Source of the DNA: a virus
DNA: 51,175 nucleotides
IMG/VR virus record: IMGVR_UViG_3300036944_000268
Span: 1-51,175 of that record
Reading direction: 5' to 3' (one strand)
In this document: positions 7,265 through 15,321 of the stretch, in pieces
Numbering within the stretch: the stretch's first letter is position 1
Layout: every line of letters starts with the position of its first letter
The notes under the pieces: model-generated
Databases searched by the model: none
What the model was told of the DNA's origin: nothing
What the model saw: only the letters and a program-made list of their open reading frames with translations
Position numbers and translations under genes: made by a program

Positions 7265-7581
7265 AGTTCAATGTCTTTTTGAACAGGTACTGCTTTAGTT
7301 GCAACCTTAGGCGCATGAATTGCGACTTGTTGTGCACCTAAGCGTTCTTGGGTACGGCCAAATGCGGCGATACCTAATACAGCACCCATAGCTAAGTGAA
7401 ATAAACCTGCTCCTTGTAGTGTTAATGGCTGCCATTGAGATAGTGGCGTTTTTGTAGCTGCCTGTAAGATACTCCATAATACAGGGAACAGAATAAAATC
7501 TGTAACACACGTTAGCATGTACATCCAGCCCATAGCCGGACGCCACTTGCTATTCATCCAATCTTCTTTATTTTCTGACAT
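7261..7581 (-). CDS. Holin, 3-TM / gene-transfer-release type
   Basis: 106 aa. An N-terminal soluble stretch ends in KWRPAMGWMYML, then come hydrophobic segments around res. 17-42 (MYMLTCVTDFILFPVLWSIL) and res. 55-75 (GAGLFHLAMGAVLGIAAFG), then a soluble tail with GRTQERLG. The W-R-P-x-x-G-W signature and the size match the holin family annotated as holin of 3TMs for gene-transfer release. Holins permeabilise the inner membrane at the time of lysis. Context (endolysin and spanins in the same unit) supports this. The topology is my estimate. Confidence 0.8.
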   Translation of the reverse strand: MSENKEDWMNSKWRPAMGWMYMLTCVTDFILFPVLWSILQAATKTPLSQWQPLTLQGAGLFHLAMGAVLGIAAFGRTQERLGAQQVAIHAPKVATKAVPVQKDIEL

Positions 7582-7582
7582 A

Positions 7583-8068
7583 TTAGTTCCTTGTACTAAA
7601 TTGCATGGTTAACCCAATAATAGGAACTAAGAGTGCTATAACTGCTATGAATATGAAGAAATTCATAAGAGTGTTATACATAGCTTCTTTGTCTTTTTGT
7701 TTCTTATCTGCCTCAGATTTCTCTAAAGCATTACGCTCCTTAGTCATACGGGTACGCTCTAACATCATTTCTTCCCACACTGGAGCGTTGCCACTCCAGA
7801 ATAGAATATCTTTCAGCTCTTTTTCGTGATCTCTAAGAGCCTTAGAAGCCATGGCAATCTTCAAAGCATCTGCTCCAATTTGAGCATCTGACTTACCAAT
7901 ACTAGCAATCTTCATCTTAGTGCTAGCGACATGCACGGCATCTGCATGCTGATAAAAGCTGCTAAACTCGTTAATAAGACCTTTTACGTCCTTACCCAAA
8001 GCTATAGCAGCTTTGATACCTTTCACAGCTCCTTGGGCCATGGCGAATGCTGTGAATGGATCAATCAT
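7583..8068 (-). CDS. Membrane-anchored conserved phage protein, unknown function
   Basis: 161 aa. The N-terminal half is helical with an amphipathic/Gly-Ala start (MIDPFTAFAMAQGAVKGIKA). A central block, DHEKELKDILFWSGNAPVWE, is recognisable from many phage hypotheticals. A Lys/Glu-rich helix follows (about 105-130), then a C-terminal transmembrane helix at about 137-156 (FFIFIAVIALLVPIIGLTM). The Shine-Dalgarno (GAGGAGTAAAT) overlaps the last codons of the spanin gene. Tail-anchored in the inner membrane; either a lysis accessory or a virion protein. Confidence 0.75.
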   Translation of the reverse strand: MIDPFTAFAMAQGAVKGIKAAIALGKDVKGLINEFSSFYQHADAVHVASTKMKIASIGKSDAQIGADALKIAMASKALRDHEKELKDILFWSGNAPVWEEMMLERTRMTKERNALEKSEADKKQKDKEAMYNTLMNFFIFIAVIALLVPIIGLTMQFSTRN

Positions 8069-8070
8069 AT

Positions 8071-8625
8071 TTACTCCTCAAAGATTTTCTTTTGGGCGTA
8101 GTACCATGCCTGCCAGCCTTTTACTTGCTCTACTACTTCGTAATAGGTTCCGTAATTTTCGGTGACAGTGGCAAGGAACTCACTTGCTTTAACTTCGGAG
8201 GTTCCTTGAGTAACACTGCTGGTGCTTCCGGGAACTTCATTTTGACTGGCGCTGTTGTTGAGCATGATGGCAGCACTAGTAAGAGTGCAGCTGTTATCAA
8301 GATCTTGGGCGACATATTTAATAATGTATTCAACATTTGCTTGGGTTTTTTCTTTGATTACTTTGGTTCTAGTTACTATTTTGGTAACTACTTCTTTATT
8401 AGCATCGGCAGCCTTTGCTTCCGCAATGGCTACTTTAGCTTGCATCTCGTCTACACGAGCTTGCCAGATTGCTTCATTACTAATGCCACCTAAATGCCAG
8501 CAACTTGCAGCAATTAGTAAAACACCAATAATTCGCGTGATAGGAGAATTTGTTAAGCTTGCGCCTACGCCGAATATTAGGCTAATATAATAAGCCCAGA
8601 CTGGGATATACCCTAGGAGCCACAT
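8071..8625 (-). CDS. Inner-membrane spanin (Rz-like)
   Basis: 184 aa. The N-terminal about 45 residues are hydrophobic, with one or two membrane segments (YIPVWAYYISLIFGVGASL and ITRIIGVLLIAASCW). A charged helix/coiled coil follows from about 55 to 110 (ARVDEMQAKVAIAEAKAADA), then a periplasmic C-terminal region. With the lipoprotein encoded inside it in another frame, this is the classic embedded Rz/Rz1 layout: the two proteins span the periplasm and fuse inner and outer membranes at lysis. It overlaps the endolysin gene by 13 bp. Confidence 0.85.
   Translation of the reverse strand: MWLLGYIPVWAYYISLIFGVGASLTNSPITRIIGVLLIAASCWHLGGISNEAIWQARVDEMQAKVAIAEAKAADANKEVVTKIVTRTKVIKEKTQANVEYIIKYVAQDLDNSCTLTSAAIMLNNSASQNEVPGSTSSVTQGTSEVKASEFLATVTENYGTYYEVVEQVKGWQAWYYAQKKIFEE
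8133..8336 (-). CDS. Outer-membrane spanin lipoprotein (Rz1-like), nested in the inner spanin gene
   Basis: 67 aa, read in a different frame wholly inside the inner spanin gene. A signal peptide ends in the lipobox LPSC (ALLLVLPSC). The mature part is short and proline-rich (FPEAPAVLLKEPPKLK), as expected for Rz1-type outer-membrane spanins. The start is uncertain: ATG 8336 or ATG 8315 (MSPKILIT), neither with a clear Shine-Dalgarno. Confidence 0.87.
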   Translation of the reverse strand: MLNTLLNMSPKILITAALLLVLPSCSTTAPVKMKFPEAPAVLLKEPPKLKQVSSLPLSPKITEPITK

Positions 8626-9227
8626 ATTACTTCCAATGCGTGGTTATAGTGTTTAATCCGATCTTCTAGACCGATATAGCCACCGTTAATGCGCTTAGTC
8701 ATTGCTTTAATGTCTCCCTTATCTGCTAGATCGTTGAGATTATTAGTCTCCCAGAACCAGCAGGCACTTTGTACAGCACCTTCAAATGTCGCAAGATACT
8801 CCGGTACATCTTCAATATTACCCTCTAGTGATTCTGCAAAAGCTAGGTAATTATCGTGGCCAGTAAGTTGAATTAACCCACGCCCACAGTATTTATACCC
8901 ATCACCTGAATCTTCATCACCATTGCCCATACGATTAGCGTACACGCGGTTGGCGATCTTTGATGGATTATTAGCATATTCCTGAGCAAGCTCATCAGTA
9001 GGAAAGTACTTAGGAAATACTTTGCGTAAACTTGTAGCTTTGTAGTTTAGGTTTTCTTTGATAGCATTAAAGCCGCCTGATTCGTGAACGCACTGTGCTA
9101 AGAATGCCGCTTGTCGTTCAGGAGTGTCAATACCATAATCTGGTAGTACCTGAGCTAAAGCTTCATGCCATTGTTCAACATTGTGATTGTTGGGTATGAT
9201 TTCTTTTAGTTGTTCTAAGGTGATCAT
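8613..9227 (-). CDS. Endolysin, glycoside hydrolase family 19 (chitinase-like lysozyme)
   Basis: 204 aa, a single catalytic domain. AQCVHESGGF places the first catalytic Glu at E49, with KENLNYKA (E58) shortly after. YKYCGRGLIQLTGHDNY and TKRINGGYIGLEDR are further GH19 phage-endolysin signatures. It cleaves the glycan strand of peptidoglycan. No signal peptide, so it depends on the holin for release. The start overlaps the stop of the upstream gene as ATGA, and the 3' end overlaps the spanin by 13 bp. Confidence 0.94.
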   Translation of the reverse strand: MITLEQLKEIIPNNHNVEQWHEALAQVLPDYGIDTPERQAAFLAQCVHESGGFNAIKENLNYKATSLRKVFPKYFPTDELAQEYANNPSKIANRVYANRMGNGDEDSGDGYKYCGRGLIQLTGHDNYLAFAESLEGNIEDVPEYLATFEGAVQSACWFWETNNLNDLADKGDIKAMTKRINGGYIGLEDRIKHYNHALEVICGS

Positions 9228-9625
9228 TCGCGGTCTTTCATTATTTGATCACGTTTTTGCTGTGACCAGGATGCACCGCCGTCTCCGCCCCATAAGTCCC
9301 AAGCAACACGACCCTTGCTTGGAAAACCTTTTTCACCACTATTAAATCCAGTAGCTTGTTTATCAACAGCATGACGACTAAAAAATGAGTGCATTCTTAG
9401 TACAGTGCTTTCTGTTAAGTTTTCACGATTTTTTAGTTGGTTAGCACGGGTTAATCCAACAATAGTACCCCCCGGTTTACCTTCTTCGTGCCACTTTAGT
9501 GCACGCTTAGCTGCTGAGGCCATACCTTCAGTTGGCTTATACGTCTTAGCTTCCTTTACGGTAGCATCTAACATAAGGGCCACAATATCTTGCAGATCTA
9601 GTAGCTCATTTAAAATATTATTCAT
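9224..9625 (-). CDS. Conserved phage protein with AGR-W-LWGGD motif
   Basis: 133 aa from ATG 9625; a TTG 10 codons upstream would begin inside the terminator hairpin and is rejected. The protein carries TEGMASAAKRALKWHEEGK, GGTIVGLTRANQL, LTESTVLRMHSFFSRHAVDK and GRVAWDLWGGDGGASW. This is a domain I recognise from many phage and prophage proteins, sometimes attached to head-maturation proteins, with no assigned activity. First gene of the lysis group, coupled to the endolysin (ATGA). Confidence 0.78.
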   Translation of the reverse strand: MNNILNELLDLQDIVALMLDATVKEAKTYKPTEGMASAAKRALKWHEEGKPGGTIVGLTRANQLKNRENLTESTVLRMHSFFSRHAVDKQATGFNSGEKGFPSKGRVAWDLWGGDGGASWSQQKRDQIMKDRE

Positions 9626-9639
9626 TTGAGATTCTTTAT

Positions 9640-9678
9640 AAAAAGTGACGGACAATCATCATTGATAACTGTCCGTCA
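9640..9678 (-). terminator. Hairpin terminator between fibre and lysis genes
   Basis: TGACGGACA (9646-9654) pairs with TGTCCGTCA (9670-9678) around a 15-nt loop. On the minus strand the stem is followed by C and five U (9645-9640). It should limit read-through from the adhesin gene into the lysis genes. No strong promoter follows it, so lysis expression probably depends on partial read-through. Confidence 0.78.
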
Positions 9679-9736
9679 AATCGAGAGTTTATAGGAAATT
9701 TATTATATTTTAAAAATCTCCTATACGTTGGTAGCC

Positions 9737-12700
9737 TTAAGAAACTGAGATAGCCGTTGGTGGAGTAAAGTTAGCCGTGTAACGGGCAACGCCTTTGGTG
9801 ATTCGAAAATCGTCAATATAACCGCCCATAGCTTGACCAGAACTATAGTATGTACCTATTGCTAAAGCTGTTTGAGTATAGTTGGTACTATCTGAAACAG
9901 TTCCAAGTAATACTCCATTTAGAAATAGTCGCATAGATGTTCCAGACCTACACATTGCAAAATGGTACCAAGTATTAAGTAAGGGCACTGAACCAAAACT
10001 AGTTTGGGTGCCATTATACAACCAAGTCCAAGTATTGCTAGTTCCAAAAAATGCTAACCCTAGCCCACTTATAGTAGAAGGTAGTAAGGTAGCAGCTAGA
10101 TGAAAAACGCCCTTATTACTAACATCTGTAGTATTATATACCCATCCTTCAATAGTAAAATCTCCGGTACCTGGAGCAAATTGTGGATTAGTACAAGTAA
10201 TATAATCCCCAGTACCATCAAAATACATACTACCAGTACCATACTTATTAACTTTAGTGGATACTTTAGCATCTCCTATTGTTAATATATTATTTCTACC
10301 TGAAGCATCTGTAATAGCTGCTGAGGCGGAGTCTAATAAAAATGTCGTACTTAAAGCTCTTGTTACTGGAGCAGTGGGAGGATTAAAAGTACCTTTGTAT
10401 TTTCCAATACCTTTAGTTACTACTAAATTAGAGATATATGCACCTGCTGAGCCGCCGTTAACTCCGACGTATCTTGCAGTAGTATTGTTGGAATAGTTGT
10501 AAGTATTTGCCGCGCTGTAAAACTGCACGCCGTTAATAAATATTTTCAGCACACTAGCTGTACGGGAGACTGCATAATGAGTCCACGCATTAAGTGTAAC
10601 AGTGCCTACATTTCCAAGGTTAGTACCGTTTTCTTGCCAATAAAATGCACTAAGATAAGTTAGCATTGCCCAAGATGAAGTAGACGTTGCATACATACAC
10701 AGATTATGAGATACTGCGGTATTATATACCCACATTTCAACAGTAAAGTCTCCTGTACCAAAAGCCTGTCCGTCACCCATAGTTGTACTTAAATAGTCCG
10801 AAGTAGTAGGGCTATACACACTACCACTATGTAGAACAGGATCATATACACTACTTGGTTTAAAAGGGCTGATTGCTTGTATTTTTGGTGTACCAACTAT
10901 TGTAGTATTTAACACATTTACACTGTTATCTTTAAATCTATTATCTTGGCAAGCTAGTAAAACTGTACCTGTAACTGCTGTTAAAGCGGTTATTGAAGGT
11001 GTGAAGTTTGAAGTGTAAAGCGCCGTACCTCTTACAACACGAACATTACTAATATTTCCATTAAAGTAAACTACGTTAGAGGTTCTACCAATTTGGGAAA
11101 CAGAAGTACCGCCTAAATTAACAGAACCTGTAAATGTTGTACTTTCCTGTACTCCATTTAAGAAGAGTTTCCAACTACCTACTGAACCAGATATAGCAAC
11201 GTGGTACCAAGTATTAGCTAAAAGGGTAGTTGTACCTGTTATGTTAGTAGTGTTACCATTTAAGATAGCATATACTTTAGAACCGGATACACCTAAACGC
11301 AAGCCAATATTACCATCGGTATATTTACCAAAAATAGTTTGATCTGTTGCAGGAGTAGAGGTATTAAACCAAGCTTCTACTGTACAAGTAACTGCAGAAG
11401 CGCCGGAACTTAGATTATAGGTACTAGGATACTCAAGAGCATCAGTACTACCGTTAAAATTAGTACTCCACCCAGCTGGGCTGAATGGTGAAAATGTACC
11501 TTGTGAAGGTGCACCTACTCTGGTAACTGCATTATTGTAACTGCTTATATCTAGGTAAGTGTTGTTATTGTGTGATTGTTTTGTTTGTAGTGTTAATAGA
11601 TTTGTATTTGTAACTGCTGCTAATGGGGCTGTTGATGGAGTAAAAGCTGTAGTATATAGTGCTGTACCATTAATTATTCTAAAATTAGATATATAGCCTA
11701 CCCATGGACGGGAACTTTTTATGTCTGCTCCTATATTTTGAACTCTAGCAGTTTGTGCCATTGCAGGTTTAGCTGTAGTAGCATTTTGCACTCCGTCAAT
11801 ATATAACTTATAATTTGTACCATCATATACAAATGCTACGTGATGCCAAGCACCATCAGTTACAGTAGTAGTTCCATTTAGCGAAATACCCCCGGAAGCC
11901 TGAGCATCATATATCCAAATAGAATTTCCAGAAGCATCTAATCCAATTATATAGATATCAGATACGTTCCACTCTGCTGCAGCACCGTTTTTACATAGTC
12001 CAGCATAAGCTGTTTTATTAGTAGTATTTATCCAACATTCAACTGTAAATGCAGTTGAGCTCATAGTAATAGCTTGTGTTGTTACATAGTCCGTGGCAGT
12101 AGCAAAATATCCGCTACCATAAGTATTAACTGGTAAAGTATATGGAATAACTTGAGTAATCTTAGGAGTACTAGTAACCGTAATAGTACGTGCATTAGTA
12201 CTCTTATCCACAAACCTACTACTTTGGCAAGTTAGTAGTACTGTTTGAGCAGCAGTTACTGCGGGTGAGCTAGTACTACGGAATTTAATAGTTCCACTTT
12301 GAGTAAATCTATAGATTCTATATCCGCCGCTAACAACAATGTCTGGGTTACCTGTGGTTACTGCTGGAGAAGCTGTGTCTGCATACCGAATGATTACTAT
12401 ACCTGAACCCCCATCGCCGCCTTTTCCACTAACCGACCCACTAACATTACCTCCACCACCTCCGCCTCCGCCTGTACTTGTAATACCTGCATTTGCATGT
12501 ACAGTTGCGGCAACCATACCGCCGCCTTTTCCACCTCCGCCTATGCCACCATTACCAGGAAAGTTATTTGCATTAGTAGTTTCAGAACCTCCACCGCCAC
12601 CGCCTGCATAGTAAGTAGTAGTACCGCTTATAGAAGAAGATATTCCCGCACCGCCGTTACCTGCAGTAAGTACTGTAGTACCAGCAGTTTCACCAACTGC

Positions 12701-14989
12701 TCCTGCTCCACCACCACCACCGGCTAATCTTGCTCCTGCACCTGCTCCGCCTGCATTACCTTGTCCTAGAGTACTCTGACCGCCAGCACCGCCGCCACTT
12801 TCAGCACCGGAACCGCCACCACCAGAACCACCAGATAAACCTACTCCGGCTGACCAGGCACCTCCGCCACCGCCACCAAAGGCAACTATACCTATTGGTG
12901 GTACTACTGTTGAGGATACTGTTACTGAATTAGGAGTAATAGTATAATTATTGGTTGAATTATCTATAATCGTAGCATTTTTAAATACTAAATAACTTGT
13001 ATTAGCTACTGCAGATAATGGGCTTATCGGCGGTGCAAAGTTTGCAGTATAAACTAATCTATTAGTTACTCTAAAATTACTCAAGTAACCATTGAAAGAG
13101 GCTGCGCCATTAGTACCGCCAATATCAAAATTTCCACCGACACTATAGTTTCCAGCAGCCCCAGTTGCTGCTAAAGCACCATTAATATAGGCTTTAACAA
13201 CACTACCACTACTACTATATGTAATAGCAAGATGGAACCAAGTACTAACAGGAAACTTACCTGTAATATTCGCCCCGCCTGCATCATTACCTTGCCAACC
13301 AAATGTATTTGCAGTTAAATTACGTATAATATTTGCTTCACCTGGGCCTCCATCATATAGGCCTGTTATTGATGAAGTATTGGCATATATCCAGGTTTCG
13401 ATAGTAAGATCGCCACCAGCCGTAGCTAGTACGCCTGCTCCTGATTTTCTTATATAACTAGATCCAGTAAAAACTCCAGAATATGTTGTATCAGCACTAT
13501 TTGAGAATGCAGAATAGCCACCACTTCCACCAGAAACTTGAGTAGTAGCGCCAGTGCCCCCATTACCTACAGTAATTGCAAGAGACGTATTAGGTGTAAC
13601 TGGCAAGCTTGTACCAGTTAACATACCACCACCACCACCACCACCGCCTACTAGGTAACTGCCCCCACCACCACCACCAACTACTAAATAATCTACAGTT
13701 GAGGGTGCCGTATATGTTACAGCAGGCTCAACAGTTGTTAGAGGAGCTGTAGGTGGAGTGAATGCTTCAGTGTATAGGGCGACACCATTTATTAATCTAA
13801 CATTATTTAAATAACCAGACCATAGGTACCCACCACTAGGATTGGCCCCAATCCAAACGCCATTAGCATTGCCCACTGTTCCGGAAATTGTTTGAGTTCC
13901 TACTGAAACGCCATTAACATAGCCTGTTACTGTGGTGCCTGATCTAACCCAAGCAACGTGAGTCCATGTATTTAGTGGCACACTAGTAGCAGTACCCCAG
14001 GTAAAGTTTCCGCCACCATATACATTAGACCAAAGTTGTCCACCAGTACCAGTTAAAGCAAAGTAATATCTACCAGCAGATTCATTTCCAATAGTGAAAA
14101 AACATGAGGTTCCACTATACGCAGTTAAATATGCCCAACACTCGAAAGTAAAGTCTCCGGTAAATGTTGCATCTGCCGTAGTATTTAAATAACCACTAGT
14201 ATTAAATTGTGTAGAGTAATACCCATCCTGAAACGGATTAGCTTCATTTACCTTAACATTACCACTTGGTGTTAATACCAAATTATTATTACTAGCATCT
14301 GAGATAAATGGTGTAGTATTAGCCTGAATAGCTAGTGTAGTACTCTTGAAATAATCATCACCAAAAGTTAGTGATAGTGTGATTGCTTGCTGTACCGTCT
14401 GCAGTTGAGCATCATTTACTAGAATAGTAAAAGACACTACAGTAGCTGAAGTAAGTGCACTGGCAGTACCTGAAAGTAGTCCATTGCTACTTAGTGTTAC
14501 GCCATCAGGTAGAGTGCTACCACCCTGTAAAGTGTACACTAAAGTACTGTCACCACTTGCAAGAAGTTGGATACTTAATACATTACCAGCATTAGAATAC
14601 GAAGAAGTAGTAACAGTTGGGAAGCCTGAGAAGGTTAATCCCGTTGCCCAGATTGCCCCACTTCCAGCACTATTAAACATCATTAATGAGTACGTACCGC
14701 TTACAGCAGCAGGTACTACTGCACGAATTTCTGTAGAGCTAACGAAAGTAGTTGTTGCAGCTACTCCGTTAATGTACGCAATACATCCAGTTACGAAACC
14801 TGTACCGATTAGTTTAATGTAACCACCGCTTGTTGAAACGGCGGTATCATCTAGGTTAACGTAGCTACTGTCTGTAACATATACACCAGTAATAGTAGGC
14901 CCAGTACCTGCGGTAGCAGTACCGATAGTAGTGCTGAACTTAGCACTACTAGTAGATAGCTTTTGCTTGCTACTTGTTTTAAAAGCCAT
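9737..14989 (-). CDS. Giant tail adhesin with TIG/Ig-like domains and six LamG-type domains
   Basis: 1750 aa. Domains in order: an IPT/TIG-like domain (about res. 30-123, GGYIKLIGTGFVTGCIAYING), a putative-Ig (cadherin-like) domain (about 124-215, LPDGVTLSSNGLLSGTA), then six concanavalin/LamG-type repeats ending near res. 411, 653, 1120, 1330, 1535 and 1750. Each repeat has F-T-[VI]-E-x-W, W-x-H-x-A and a closing L-Y-T-x-x-F-T-P-P-T-A-P signature. Two glycine-rich segments (about 425-500 and about 700-880), the second very long, interrupt the series. LamG domains typically bind glycans, so this is probably a side or terminal receptor-binding fibre. One-base overlap (TAATG) with the 109-aa gene upstream. 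Confidence 0.85.
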   Translation of the reverse strand: MAFKTSSKQKLSTSSAKFSTTIGTATAGTGPTITGVYVTDSSYVNLDDTAVSTSGGYIKLIGTGFVTGCIAYINGVAATTTFVSSTEIRAVVPAAVSGTYSLMMFNSAGSGAIWATGLTFSGFPTVTTSSYSNAGNVLSIQLLASGDSTLVYTLQGGSTLPDGVTLSSNGLLSGTASALTSATVVSFTILVNDAQLQTVQQAITLSLTFGDDYFKSTTLAIQANTTPFISDASNNNLVLTPSGNVKVNEANPFQDGYYSTQFNTSGYLNTTADATFTGDFTFECWAYLTAYSGTSCFFTIGNESAGRYYFALTGTGGQLWSNVYGGGNFTWGTATSVPLNTWTHVAWVRSGTTVTGYVNGVSVGTQTISGTVGNANGVWIGANPSGGYLWSGYLNNVRLINGVALYTEAFTPPTAPLTTVEPAVTYTAPSTVDYLVVGGGGGGSYLVGGGGGGGGMLTGTSLPVTPNTSLAITVGNGGTGATTQVSGGSGGYSAFSNSADTTYSGVFTGSSYIRKSGAGVLATAGGDLTIETWIYANTSSITGLYDGGPGEANIIRNLTANTFGWQGNDAGGANITGKFPVSTWFHLAITYSSSGSVVKAYINGALAATGAAGNYSVGGNFDIGGTNGAASFNGYLSNFRVTNRLVYTANFAPPISPLSAVANTSYLVFKNATIIDNSTNNYTITPNSVTVSSTVVPPIGIVAFGGGGGGAWSAGVGLSGGSGGGGSGAESGGGAGGQSTLGQGNAGGAGAGARLAGGGGGAGAVGETAGTTVLTAGNGGAGISSSISGTTTYYAGGGGGGSETTNANNFPGNGGIGGGGKGGGMVAATVHANAGITSTGGGGGGGGNVSGSVSGKGGDGGSGIVIIRYADTASPAVTTGNPDIVVSGGYRIYRFTQSGTIKFRSTSSPAVTAAQTVLLTCQSSRFVDKSTNARTITVTSTPKITQVIPYTLPVNTYGSGYFATATDYVTTQAITMSSTAFTVECWINTTNKTAYAGLCKNGAAAEWNVSDIYIIGLDASGNSIWIYDAQASGGISLNGTTTVTDGAWHHVAFVYDGTNYKLYIDGVQNATTAKPAMAQTARVQNIGADIKSSRPWVGYISNFRIINGTALYTTAFTPSTAPLAAVTNTNLLTLQTKQSHNNNTYLDISSYNNAVTRVGAPSQGTFSPFSPAGWSTNFNGSTDALEYPSTYNLSSGASAVTCTVEAWFNTSTPATDQTIFGKYTDGNIGLRLGVSGSKVYAILNGNTTNITGTTTLLANTWYHVAISGSVGSWKLFLNGVQESTTFTGSVNLGGTSVSQIGRTSNVVYFNGNISNVRVVRGTALYTSNFTPSITALTAVTGTVLLACQDNRFKDNSVNVLNTTIVGTPKIQAISPFKPSSVYDPVLHSGSVYSPTTSDYLSTTMGDGQAFGTGDFTVEMWVYNTAVSHNLCMYATSTSSWAMLTYLSAFYWQENGTNLGNVGTVTLNAWTHYAVSRTASVLKIFINGVQFYSAANTYNYSNNTTARYVGVNGGSAGAYISNLVVTKGIGKYKGTFNPPTAPVTRALSTTFLLDSASAAITDASGRNNILTIGDAKVSTKVNKYGTGSMYFDGTGDYITCTNPQFAPGTGDFTIEGWVYNTTDVSNKGVFHLAATLLPSTISGLGLAFFGTSNTWTWLYNGTQTSFGSVPLLNTWYHFAMCRSGTSMRLFLNGVLLGTVSDSTNYTQTALAIGTYYSSGQAMGGYIDDFRITKGVARYTANFTPPTAISVS

Positions 14990-15318
14990 TATGCAATCTC
15001 ACTTCCAAAGGCGCTGAAACTTACCGTAGCAGATCCAGCGTATACTGTAATTATGTCTGTTGTAGCTAATGTAATACCAAGCGTAGCTGTGATAGTATCA
15101 TTAGCGGGTAGTGCAGTATCATAATTAATATAGTGTAGGGCTGCTAGAGTAGCTCCAGCAGGACGAATAGCAATTCTAAAAGTAGTTGCCGAAGCCCCTT
15201 GGTTACAAATAGAGAGAGTACTAATAACGGTACTAGTAGCAGAAGGTACCGTGTATAGTGTGGATGCAGTTGTTGCTGCTGGGTTAAGTTGACCCAAAAC
15301 TTTATAAGTTGTTGCCAT
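14989..15318 (-). CDS. Small conserved virion/tail-fibre-associated protein
   Basis: 109 aa, almost entirely beta. The sequence (TYKVLGQLNPAATT, LYTVPSATSTVISTLSICNQ, FRIAIRPAGA, LPANDTITATLGITLATTDI) matches a small protein common next to fibre genes in aquatic myoviruses and siphoviruses. In annotated relatives it is usually called a virion structural protein. It may cap or attach a fibre. Start ATG 15318, 3 bp after the upstream stop; its stop shares one base with the adhesin start. Confidence 0.78.
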   Translation of the reverse strand: MATTYKVLGQLNPAATTASTLYTVPSATSTVISTLSICNQGASATTFRIAIRPAGATLAALHYINYDTALPANDTITATLGITLATTDIITVYAGSATVSFSAFGSEIA

Positions 15319-15321
15319 TTA

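Noticed and set aside
7056-7298. Plus-strand 80-aa open frame
   Set aside because: It is antisense to the secreted 55-aa gene, which has a signal peptide, coupling to the holin and the right strand.
9626-9655. TTG start for the AGR-W-LWGGD protein
   Set aside because: It lies in the terminator hairpin; ATG 9625 fits the family's length better.
9702-9730. TATAAT on the minus strand as a lysis promoter
   Set aside because: No acceptable -35 at 16-18 bp, and transcription would run into the terminator hairpin at 9640-9678.
12339-12933. Plus-strand proline-rich open frames
   Set aside because: They are complements of glycine-rich codons of the minus-strand adhesin and lack start signals.
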